Assembly: GCA_011317545.1 (NCBI GenBank)
Contig: WUJK01000004.1
Coordinates: 2,170,001-2,234,000 of the forward strand
Source: Coniella vitis
Lineage: Eukaryota > Ascomycota > Sordariomycetes > Diaporthales > Schizoparmaceae
Reading direction: 5' to 3'
Length of the DNA: 64,000 bases
Shown: in pieces, positions 54,408-64,000 of the stretch
Position numbering within the stretch: the stretch's first letter is position 1
Layout of the letters: the number at the start of each line of letters is the position of its first letter
The notes under the pieces: model-generated
The model's database searches: none
Told to the model about the DNA's origin: nothing
What the model saw: only the letters and a program-made list of their open reading frames with translations
Program-made: the position numbers and the translations under genes

Positions 54408-55301
54408 GACGACAGGTAGAACGACTTGAGTAGATTGGGTTTCCTTTTTTTCCTCTTTTTCCTTCAGGTGTGTCGAATTTATCTTGCTTGTGTGTTGGTC
54501 ACCGTCATCAATCAGCGCTGGACTGGGTTGACCTCCCAAAATAAGCACGATCGAATGGCTGTTCTGCTTGCAAATAAGATGCCAATTCTTCTCAAATACT
54601 TTGCAAACATGCAACACCAGCAACAAAAGCCAGGATATCAATGCTGAGCTATATGGTTAGTGTTCACACGTGTAGTAAGTATGCTTGACATACAGCATCA
54701 CACCCACACCTGTGCGCACCCCGCCTATTCTGGCTCATCAAAGCACGATGACGACTACGATAGAGTCGTATCTCTTCTGCTCCATGTCGAGCCCCTCACG
54801 CACTTATCTCGGCCATCTTGCCAGCGTACATAGTATAGCATCGACAGCAGATAGGAAAGTTCCGCCTGATAAAGCAGCGGGGGAGAAGGGTCGAAGTCTC
54901 ATTCTCTCTGCACGCGCGCATATGCTTTTAGCAAGGGTCGAGCGTGTATGTTGTCCTGATTTGCTGGTTGGAGATGCTGTGCCGCTAGTATCTTGAGCCT
55001 GGATGCACGTACGGAGGTGGTTGCTGAATGGAGATGGTCTTGCTCGGGATCGCCATGATGCAAGGAAACAAGAAGCGATGACCAAAAGTACATAAGCAAT
55101 ATCCTGGCTTGCCCAGGGCTGGAGACATCAAGGGTTCGGGTTACCACTAAGCCGCTATCGGCTCCACTTCCAGTGCGCTATGGCCACGGCTAGTTCCGAC
55201 GACGACGCGGCAACAGCGTCACTCGGAGCTCTTGAGATGCCCTCAGACAGACAAGAGCCCCATCTTGATGCGAGCCTTGCCCAGACCACGGCTCTACCAG
55301 C
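54408..55301. other. intergenic spacer, promoter of the RutA-like gene
   Basis: About 0.9 kb including one TACATAGTA (54827). No gene is supported. Confidence 0.6.
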
Positions 55302-56117
55302 TCAAGCCGCGTTGAGATACAGACCGCAAGCTTCTACCTCCCTCACCCACAGTTTCCACGGCCGCTGTGCCGAGTCCTTGGACATCTGTGTGGCCGCCTC
55401 GGATTCCTGCTCGTTCAGGTATCGCAGTCCAGTCTGCCCTTGCGGGCCACTGGCAGCAGCAAAGGCCGCCTGCATCGTCAGAGCAGCAGTCTGGATGCTT
55501 GCGTTCTTCATTGTGTAGATGGCGCGGGCAACAACTTCCTCAATGCCGTCCCCCACCACCGTCAAACCGTGTCCTCGCATCAGCGTCACCACGTTCCCGC
55601 CGTCGAAACAAGCAGCCAGAGCCGCGCCCAGATGCGCATTCCGCACAAGCATGTCCTGTATGTCGTCCTCCTTGAAGAACTGAGCTGCGTCGTAGATCTC
55701 GGGACAGCCTTTGCTTCCCAAGCCCAGGAAGCCGGACATGTGGTAGCATGGCTTGAGGGGCACTCCCGTGATGCCGTACGGAATGACGCTCTCGGCATGG
55801 CTGTGTATCACAGCTTGGATGGCTGGATGCCGTCTGTACACCTCGGAATGGATGTGTCTCTCCGAGTAGCCCTTGGTGGAGTGGGGATCCAGCGGCTCAG
55901 CGTTGCCGACGTGGTACTCGATCAGATCGTCGGGCGAGGAGATGGTGCCGGGCGCAAAGTACTTTGACATGATGAAGACTTGCGGATTGAACGGATGTCG
56001 AATGGACAGGTGCCCGTAAGCATCGAGCACGGTGTGATAGTGAAGGATGTGACAGCCAGTGATGAACTTGCGGTGCAACGCCCCAAGGACGACTCGTTGG
56101 TTAGCGTCCAGCTCCAT
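55302..56117 (-). CDS. class II aldolase/adducin-fold enzyme
   Basis: A single exon encodes 271 residues. The ATG at 56117 is used; the open frame upstream starts only with GTG. The class II aldolase fold is clear: GHLSIRHP near the N terminus (asparagine/serine loop position), the zinc ligands H105 and H107 in VIHSH, and H183 in MRGHG; an upstream acidic ERHIHSEVY contributes the usual Glu. Members cleave sugar phosphates (fuculose or rhamnulose type), act as epimerases, or decarboxylate aromatic acids such as 3,4-dihydroxyphthalate. The substrate cannot be read here; the HMSGFLGLG block is closer in feel to the decarboxylase/unknown fungal group than to sugar aldolases. It is the first gene of the co-oriented trio. 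Confidence 0.85.
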   Translation of the reverse strand: MELDANQRVVLGALHRKFITGCHILHYHTVLDAYGHLSIRHPFNPQVFIMSKYFAPGTISSPDDLIEYHVGNAEPLDPHSTKGYSERHIHSEVYRRHPAIQAVIHSHAESVIPYGITGVPLKPCYHMSGFLGLGSKGCPEIYDAAQFFKEDDIQDMLVRNAHLGAALAACFDGGNVVTLMRGHGLTVVGDGIEEVVARAIYTMKNASIQTAALTMQAAFAAASGPQGQTGLRYLNEQESEAATQMSKDSAQRPWKLWVREVEACGLYLNAA

Positions 56118-57107
56118 CGTGCAACGTGCTCGGATTCGTTGCGAGGCCACTTGGAGACGACAACGGAATGCTGAATCTCAAAAGCTTGGTTGCATCGACA
56201 GCCCTCGGGTCCAATCAACTAGCAGACATGCAGATGCCGTGAACAGCCAGATGGAGAGGACTGAACACGCGCTATCATAACATTCGGCAATCCCCCTGCC
56301 GTGAATTCTGGGAGTGGATCCTTGACGCGGGGTTGTGAAGTGTGCAAATAGTATTTCCCCAGCTCAGTGGTGTGCCAGGCCAATATCATGCCATCATCAT
56401 TTGTCCTCGTTGCATATGCCCAACGGGGTCAGAACGCGGCTCGGCCCGAGTTTTTGCCAGTCGTCAGCCAGCCCACCTCCAACTATACATACCATAAAAA
56501 ATCTAGTAGTTTAAAGTCAGCACAAAAGCCACTGTCCTTATATCATAAATGTGTGAGGAACCAAAAGTCTTCTGAACCGTGGGAAATTGGATTGTATAAC
56601 AATTATCGCTTTCTAGTCTTTCAGAGCGCAGGAACTGCGCAAAAGGGACAACATCTCTTTGGCAAAATTATCACTGCGTGTATGCATCATGGCTCACAAG
56701 CGCTGAAGAAGAAGACATCGTAATGGTGGCTGACCGGCAGCATCAATAATTATTGGCGCCCAGGAAATATTCTAGAAAGTTTACACGGACGAATGTCATG
56801 TGACATTTGGAATTCTCGAGTGTGGACTTTGATTTTGTTCGATCAGATTTTCACCTACAGACATAGGAATTCGTCGCTACCTTCCCAAGCCTGTGGATTC
56901 GCAACAGATATCTGCTTTTATGGCCTTGTTATATCCAGATTCACCCGCTGGCACCAGCTTTCTCCCCTCTAAAATCAAGGCTCATCCTCCTTGCTCTCAC
57001 AGATGAGTGAACCCTACCACTCGTTTTCCCCATCTAAAGTCACACCCACTTAAACCACTGTGATATCAAAGACAAGCAATCTCGTGACCACCAAGGGCCC
57101 GCTGCCA
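56118..57107. other. spacer between the aldolase gene and the GH76 gene
   Basis: About 1 kb. A 118-codon plus-strand frame at 56367-56723 has no domain and AT-rich random composition. Nothing else seen. Confidence 0.55.
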
Positions 57108-58876
57108 TCAAAGCCTCCTCCCGATAGATCTCAATATCCTCTTGAACCTCTGAGCCCCAACACTGCCCGTCCCAGCATCCGCACCATCCACACTCGTCCC
57201 TCCCGTATTGTGCGCAAGAGGCGGCGCCAGCAGACTTGCCCCATCCCCCGACTCGCCGACGAGCGTCATCAGCACCGACAGCGCATTCATCTCTTGACCC
57301 AGCCCAGCGTCGCTGTCCACCACGCCGCTTGTCCAGCGCATTCCGCAGGCACGCCGCGATGGTCCGCCCTGGCATGTGCGGACCGCAGCCGCCGCCGAGG
57401 TCTGGGTCGCGGCCCTGATGCGGTCTCTGGTCCAAGGGCAGAGCCGAGCTGTGTCTGCCATCCAGCGAAAGACGAAGCCCTTGTAGAAGCGCATATCGGT
57501 CGTGCAAGCGTCCGCGGAAACGGAAGAGTTGGTGGGAGCAGATTCACACATGGGCTCGAAGGCGACGCCGTTGCGGAAGAAGACAGAGAGGAGGCTATCG
57601 AGGATTCCGTCGACATGATCTGCCCAACGCTGTTGCCGTGTCTAGAAAAGAAACAAAGAAGAAATAGCAGGAAAATGGTTAGCTCGGCTAGTGTACCTTC
57701 TTCAAACACTTAATTTTTCCAACTTCCAACAAGCAGCTGGGTTGGCTATATCTATCCTTGGTCGGACCGGGGGCTACTCACCACATCCCACATGAAGGCG
57801 CTTCCTTGCAGGAGAATCGCAGCATTGTACGAGAACTGCGCGCGGTTGATATCCTTGCAGTCGTACTCGGTATGCGCGCCATCAAAGACATTGTACTTCT
57901 CATCCACCAACCCGACATTCCTCAGCCACGCAAACGTGGCTTCCGCTTCGACAGCGTAGGCGCTGTCGCCGGTGTAGCGCGCCAGACGTGCTGCTAGGTT
58001 GAAGTAGGCTCCATTCGTAATCGTGTTCTTGTAATTGTATCCGGTGCTCCCTGTTTTCACACCACTCTGTCAGTCTTCGTCCCCTGTCAAAGAAAGGGTG
58101 GACCTTTTTTCCCTTTTGGTGTGGACTGATGGGTGTTGGTTGAGGCCATCTCATAGGCCAAGGACTTACAGGAAAAAACCTGCCATCGAAGACCTCCACC
58201 GCACAAGTTTTCCTTCGCCTTGGACTCCTTCTGCACATTGTGTACGGCCTGGGCAAGGGCAAGCCACTGAGGATCAGCCGGGTTCGGGTCCTGGAAGCCG
58301 CTTTCTGCAGCGAGCATGGCCGACATGCCCCAGAACGACTACACCAAGCCGCACAGGACGTTATGTGTCAGCTTGCGTTTGGCCGCGAAAGGATAGCATA
58401 GCACAGATCGGGTCCTAAGCAAGCTCCATTTGCCTTACCTGATCATCATGGCCCATGAAAGCCGTCACATTCGGGGGCCTAAAATCCCCATCCGGCCCAG
58501 TCTGGAACAGCAGCGCCTCTTGCACAATTCCATTGAAGCTCGCGTCTCCAGTCAGCTTCCAGTAGTCGATCATGGTGCCCCAGAGCGCGCCGGCTTGCCA
58601 CCAAAGGTATGGCGCGTCTACGAGTCCCGGTGTTTGTCCGTAGTCTCGGCCGTGGTAGTATTGCATCACATCTTGGGCTTTGGTTTTTGCTGCCTGCAGG
58701 AGAGACGCTGTGTGGAAGAAGATACTGACTGTCAATAGAGCAACAGACCGAGACATAAATAGGCGCTCTCTTGGACCTGCCGCCCCAAAAGAAGAAGACT
58801 TACCTCTTGCTGAAAAGTCAACTGATAGAGAAGCAACAGCCGTGCCGCAAAAGGCAAGGATATTGAGCACCTTCAT
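57108..58876 (-). CDS. secreted GH76 endo-1,6-alpha-mannanase (DCW1/DFG5-like)
   Basis: Five exons (58804-58876, 58439-58707, 58170-58338, 57782-58050, 57108-57641) give 437 residues; all introns are GT-AG and in frame. A signal peptide ([19 protein letters not shown]) is followed by the GH76 barrel: [19 protein letters not shown], the catalytic Asp pair at 112-113 ([13 protein letters not shown]), [43 protein letters not shown], and the Cys-rich TCQGG..RACGMRW block with [11 protein letters not shown]. Yeast Dcw1/Dfg5 are GPI-anchored and process GPI-linked wall proteins. Here the C terminus is basic ([12 protein letters not shown]), without the hydrophobic GPI signal, so the protein may be freely secreted, or a last exon may be missing from this model. 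Confidence 0.88.
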
Positions 58877-59709
58877 GATGCAAAACTTAGCATAATAAAA
58901 AGCTGAAGAGATGGGGTATTTGCGGTGCTCAAGTGAGACTGTTTGCGAAGTCTGAAGCGTCAAAGAGTACTGCAGTTCGATGTCTACAAGCCTCATTAAC
59001 TTGATGTGCAGATAACGATTTCCAGCGCAGAGTTCTGAGTGACTGTGGTGATGTGTTGAGACGAGAGATTCAAAGTGCAAAAGAAGTGTCCATTATCCAG
59101 TGCACATCGCACCTTTAAAATAACACCCAGACGCAGCTCTATCGGACTCACATGTGGACAACAGCCCGTGTATAAATGGTCCCCAAACGCGCAGCGCTAG
59201 CTGTTAACCTATACATGGCCCGCACCAGACTATTCTCAAACGCGCAATTGGATATCAGGAAAACTACCCAGGTGATGAGTCTGCCAGCCGTTTCCGGGAC
59301 TGGCGAATTTCCCTTCTCGGACAGATGCCAGAACTAGTCCAGCCTCTTGTGGCCAAGCCATCGCTGGCCAGCATGCTGGAGCTGGTGCGAAGCTGGTACA
59401 CGTGGGTTATCATTGTTGCATTCTGCTCCTTGACCTACTGGCGTTAGTGCTTTGCAGCAGTGCAAGAGTGCAAGTGAGCTGGACTGATGTTGAATACGCT
59501 TCATGCAAGACGCAAAGGGGGATAGCAGAAGAGAACGTGGGAGAATGCCGTGATGGAAGAAAGTCACAATACTGGCTCAGACTAAGAACAAACAGAAGGA
59601 AACTTTTGTGCCGATATGAAAGCCCGTGTAACGCCCCAGTCTATGTTGCGTATATATGGAAAAGAACCCAACGGAACAACACCAAACATGAAATCAGTCG
59701 CTATGCAAA
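58877..59709. other. spacer between the GH76 gene and the RCC1 gene
   Basis: Promoter of the GH76 gene and 3' UTR of the RCC1 gene. No gene seen. Confidence 0.6.
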
Positions 59710-61456
59710 TTATTTGTGTCCGTTAACCTGCTGCACGGTGGGGGCAGCCACCATGCTGAACTGCCCACCGGTGCCGCACCATGAGAGCTTGACGCCCTCT
59801 AGAGACTTGGCTTTGAGCTCCTCGGCAATCTCGACATCGTCGTCTTTGCCATTTCCAAGCTGCAGCTGGGAACCGTAACCCGATGCAAAGGCCTTGCCCT
59901 CCTTGTTCACAAAAAGAGAGTGGCCTGTGGAGCAGGCGATGTATGCAGCTTCGCCAACATTGGGCACAGCGGTAGGCTCCAGCAGAATACGCGGCTTGTT
60001 GTACTCGTCCTTGCGGACTACCTTGGGGTTCTCGATTTGCTCCTCGGACAGCTTGAGGCCGAGGTGCCCGCCATCAATTCTGCCCCAGACGAGGAAGCGC
60101 CCATCCTTGGTGACAGCGCCCGAGTAGTGTGCGCCAGCAGCTAATTGCTCAATACCCTGCTTGGACAAAGTCTTGATTTGCATAGGATAGGGGAGTTCGG
60201 CGCTGTCAGCACCTGCGTTGCTAGCATATCCTGCTTGGCCGAAGTTGTTCATACCCCAGGCGAAGACTCTGTCTTTGTTGTCTACTGCCAGCGAATGGTA
60301 AGGGCCCGCAGCCACGCTCTTGATACCATATCGGCTCATGTCTGCAATGCCAGGATAGAAATTGTCCTTGAAATCGGCCGCAGCATGCATTCGGCGACCG
60401 ACCTGCGTCTTCTCGTTGACTCCCCAGGTCCACAAGCGGCCCGAGTTGTCAAGTGCAATGGCATGGTTCGCACCACAGACCACCGACTTGATATTGTGAA
60501 GTCCGGGTATCAACATGGGCTTGTCCTGCTTCTTGATGACCTCCTCCTTGTAGTAGAGAAAGCATTGGTTCGCCTCGCTGTCCTATTGGTAGATTGCCCA
60601 TTAGTATTGTGTCCTCGGCGCAAACGATCGCGGACGCGCGAAATCAAGAGCTTACTGTGAATGTTCCCCAGCCATACACAAGGCCGGTATCCGTGACGGC
60701 AAAACTGCAGCTATCACCGGCGGCGACGCAGGTGAACTTGGTTCCCGCTGGGAAAGAGTCCTGGGGGATTTCGGTTGGTGTCGACTCGACCGGGTTGAGG
60801 GCTTCGTCGTCCGAGTCATCTGAGCCTGAGCCGGCGCCATCGGCATCCACATCGCGCAGGCCACCGTCCCAAGTCGTGTCGCGTCCCAAGGCGCCAAGGT
60901 CGTTGCCTCCCCATGTGACAATCTTGCTGTCCTCTGTCAGCGCGATGGTATGCATACCACCGCAGTCGAGCTGTACCACGCGGTAGCTGTCCGGCTGCTT
61001 TGGGTCGAGTTTGGGAATGATGGTCGCGCGCTTGGCGGCCTTCTTGTTGGGTCCGAGACCGAGTTCGCCCGCCATGTCGCCAGTGCCAAAGACATAGACG
61101 GTGAGAACATCGGTAGGCGCCTTGTTGACGACAGGCAGGGCCGAGGTGTCGGGAGGCGCGCTCTGGAAGCTGGCCAGGCCAGATGTGGGCTCGCTCGAGA
61201 AGGACGCGGCAGCATCAACCTGCTTGGCAGCCGGCTTGCTTGGCTTGGCCGCCTTCTTGGAGGGCTTGGGCTCTTCAATGTCCTCGATGGCCTCGTCGAG
61301 CTTCTGGGTATCGAAAGTCGCTCCCTTGGCGCGCTTCGAGGGCGCCGGCTTGTTCTCGGTCTCGGCGGCCTTGCGCTTCTTGGTTGCGGCGGCAGCACCG
61401 TTGGCGGCGGGCGCGGCCTTTGTGGATGCGCGAGCGCGCGTGGATCTGGGAGGCAT
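59710..61456 (-). CDS. RCC1-type Ran guanine-nucleotide exchange factor
   Basis: This is the chromatin-bound exchange factor that makes Ran-GTP in the nucleus (yeast Prp20, fission-yeast Pim1). Two exons (60656-61456 and 59710-60582) give 557 residues; the intron (60583-60655) runs GTAAGC..AATAG in phase 0 and joins WGTFT to DSEANQC. An N-terminal basic, Ala/Lys-rich tail with a likely nuclear signal (TKKRKAAE, PSKRAK) precedes seven RCC1 blades: VYVFGTGDMAGELGLG, IVTWGGNDLGALGRD, VYGWGTF, LWTWGVNEKTQVG, VFAWGMNNFGQAG, FLVWGRIDGGHLG and AFASGYGSQLQLG. A Ser/Asp-rich insert lies in blade 2. The start is the first ATG in context with MPPRSTRARAS. Confidence 0.94.
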
Positions 61457-64000
61457 TGCGAATTGGGTTGCCGGGCTGGACAGAGGAGGAGTATCCGATC
61501 GATGGATCGTATTTTTATGAGTGCGGAAATGAGGTTGTGTTGTTGCAAAGCTGAGAGTGACAGTCGCGTTTTCGGTTGGTGCGACGCTGGGCAACCAGTG
61601 GTATGAGAGCATAGCCGGTAAGCTGCAAAAAAAACCTGTGAGCAAGCCCCCTAATAGCAGTGCTGCAGAGCGCTGCATGCTGATGTTGGTCTGTGTGGGG
61701 GACCCACTATAAGATCCCGGGTCCCGAGACATCTGGAGTGGCCTGAGTGGCCTAGGCCGGTACGTACCTCCCATTGTTTACTTCATAACATCGCTGCAAG
61801 TCAACCCTCGGCGAATGGCCTCGAGATCTTTGTCCTTGACACATGGAATTGCTGCCTGCGAGTCTATATCTTCTCACGAGTTGTTGTACACTTATCTCCG
61901 CCTTTTATCTGCCAATATGAAATGCTGGAGGCTGCAAGAAGACCTCAGAGAAGCCCTCGTATATGCACTACTTTGCGACTAAAAGAACGGGCACTCTACT
62001 ACGTGAACGACGTCACGGCCGGAGTTGCTCATACTGCTGTCGGCGTTCAAGGTCGCTAATCGAGTATAATCATCGCCCTTGATGGATCATACATCCCATG
62101 GAACTTTCCAGCATTCCCTCCAGATTCCTGGCCGACCCTTCGCGTCTCTCCGCAAGAGCCCAAGGACGGGCGGCAGTCCTGTCATCTCTAGACGCACCTC
62201 CTCTCCCCCTTTTGCAAGCTAGAGGCTTATTTCCTAGCATATCGTGCCTGGCTATGACCTTGAAGAGGAGTTAGGGTCTGTGTACATTCCAGGCACCTCT
62301 TTCTATTCCAGATGTTGTAAGCCACCAGGCTGGCGCACCCGGAAGCAAGTATCGCTCCATAAGCCAAAGCGCCAATGACAAGGAGAAGCGTCCAAGTAAT
62401 GACCATGTTGTTGCCTGGGTCTCTCAACCAGTGATACAGAGATCTGTATGCTTTCCAAAGAAAGAAATCTTGGATGATTTTGAGTTATTGGCCTTTCCGA
62501 AGACCTGAGCTGGCAGCAAATATGCCGCGTGCTGACTTCAAGACGATGCTATCAAGTTTTGGGCGTGTCGAACTCTCTTGAGAGCCTCAGTATATGCGCG
62601 ATTCCGAATCACTTTGGCTGCTTGCTTTATCTCAGGTGGTTCGTGGTCCAGTTTTCCCGCAGGTTGGTATTGGTAGTGATGCCGATACACCAGGTACATC
62701 CTTTGGATTAATGGTAGATGCGGACAAGAACCCGCGGCCATCCATGCAGCAAGGATTCGGGCCCGTCTAGTCACAGTTCCAGACAATCGGCTCAGCCGGC
62801 CAGTGAGAACATCATATTTAAGCCCAGTGCGGAGATCTTTATGACAGACAAGATTGTGCAAGCCATTGCTTATTGTCGTGACATTTGGTTGCCTTCGTAT
62901 GGAACATGACATAGAGTGTGGAGTTCTTATCACACTTTGATCGTGATACACACCAGCCTCCAGCAGAAAACACAACATTACGGTTCAACAAGGCCGTCGA
63001 TCGAGCCGCTCGTGGACAATCACTCAGTGAGGGAGTCGGGGAGTTTTGGCACGGGTAAGGGGACTACAATAACACACATACGTGTGGATAGCAAACATAC
63101 TAGAAGGGAGTGTCAGAAGGAGTGACTCAGCCTGGCTTTTTGGTCGACCTCCGGTACATAGCGATGAGCTACACACATGTTGACCGATTATCTTGAGTAA
63201 TTTGATGTTTCTGTTTGTGATGCCATGCTTTCCGGCGTCTGACTAGTGGCACTGTATGTTCAGAGTGATTGCAAGACTCGACAAGAAATTTCTACAGTCT
63301 CACTGTCGAAGTGTCTGAGTGTGATGCCAAATGCATTTTCACATTTATGGCCCCGAAGTGACAAGTTACTTTACATTTTGCAACTGGCTCCCTTCTAGTA
63401 GGGTCATGTGCGTCAATGTTCGCGAATGATGATGGTTACAGCAGAATTCACTCAAGTGTAACCAATGAAATGTAATCCAACTCCGTTAATCACGCTGATT
63501 CCAGTCGACCATCTAGATAATACAAACTTGAATGGATAGTGCTGTAAAGTTTTGAAACAGCAAATCCCCGAGGGAAAATGCTCGGAACTTTCGAAGCTTG
63601 GTGTGTGCAGCCGTAACCGAAGTCACAAGTCTCCCAAAGTGTCGAGTGAGCTTGTCAAGCTCAAAGACCCGGAACTCAGGAAGCAGGACATCAAATCTAC
63701 TTTTGTAAATAGAATATACGAATCCAAGAGGAAGACGCCAAGGAACAGGCGGAGCGACTGCTGCGCCTGACAGCTACAGACAAACTATACAACCAAGAGC
63801 GCTAGAGCTCTATAGTATTTCCATAAGATGACAGCTGCTCCAACATAATGTGCTCGCTGATGTACCTCAGTTAGGCCATTGCAATACGATCAAAAACTTT
63901 ATTAAGGTCTTCTAGAAATGCCACGTTTCCATGAAGAGCCGTTGAGTGCCAATTGGCTGAGCTGCGTTAGGAAAAGTAGAGAATTCGCTCACCGGTACAA
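61457..64000. other. right-hand gene-free stretch
   Basis: No reliable gene. A minus frame at 62227-62427 encodes one convincing hydrophobic helix (TWTLLLVIGALAYGAIL) but has a stop a short way upstream and no splice partner. The frame at 62538-62978 has no domain. Confidence 0.5.

Noticed and set aside
62227..62427. 66-codon minus frame with a convincing transmembrane helix
   Set aside because: A stop lies shortly upstream, the frame begins with a non-ideal codon, and no partner exon was found; kept only as a note.

Overview
The window is nuclear DNA of a filamentous ascomycete, most likely a Sordariomycete and probably Hypocreales. The evidence is single-copy eukaryotic genes split by short GT-AG introns of about 50-120 nt with CTAAC/CTGAT branch points, GC-biased third codon positions, and fungal families such as Med17, LYC1, Pth11-like rhodopsin-domain receptors and GH76 mannanases. 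The genus cannot be read from the sequence. No rRNA, intact tRNA, CRISPR array or intact transposon was found. Gene models were built by hand from reading frames and splice signals.

Layout. 3.4-17 kb is a dense conserved block: a small membrane protein, Med17 (transcription), phosphofructokinase (glycolysis), an alpha/beta hydrolase, ATP synthase subunit d, NAC alpha and ribosomal protein eL14. 18.9-42.8 kb carries a LYC1-type acetyltransferase, a half-zinc-cluster regulator with a predicted C-terminal membrane segment, a BAR-SH3 amphiphysin, a ZGRF1/Dbl2/Mte1-type DNA-repair scaffold, a seven-helix rhodopsin-domain protein, an APH/CHK-type kinase and a fungal C2H2 zinc-finger protein. 42.8-52.1 kb is gene-poor: a frame-broken locus that may be a UstYa (DUF3328) relic, and a tiny secreted protein with an extremely acidic tail. 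52.1-56.1 kb holds three co-oriented genes, a RutA-type flavin oxygenase, a class II aldolase-fold enzyme and an unrecognised 208-residue protein, which look like a small catabolic cluster. 57-61.5 kb has a secreted GH76 mannanase and the Ran exchange factor RCC1. The last 2.5 kb and first 3.4 kb show no convincing gene.

How the parts work together. The housekeeping genes are simply neighbours, not a pathway. The strongest candidates for new biology are (1) the zinc-cluster-like protein, whose single intron decides between a membrane-anchored and a soluble C terminus; (2) the RutA/aldolase/unknown trio; (3) the 9-mer TACATAGTA, found by eye 22 times on either strand and only outside the coding exons modelled here; and (4) the Asp/Glu-tailed secreted peptide, with a possible nonsense codon hidden by its intron.
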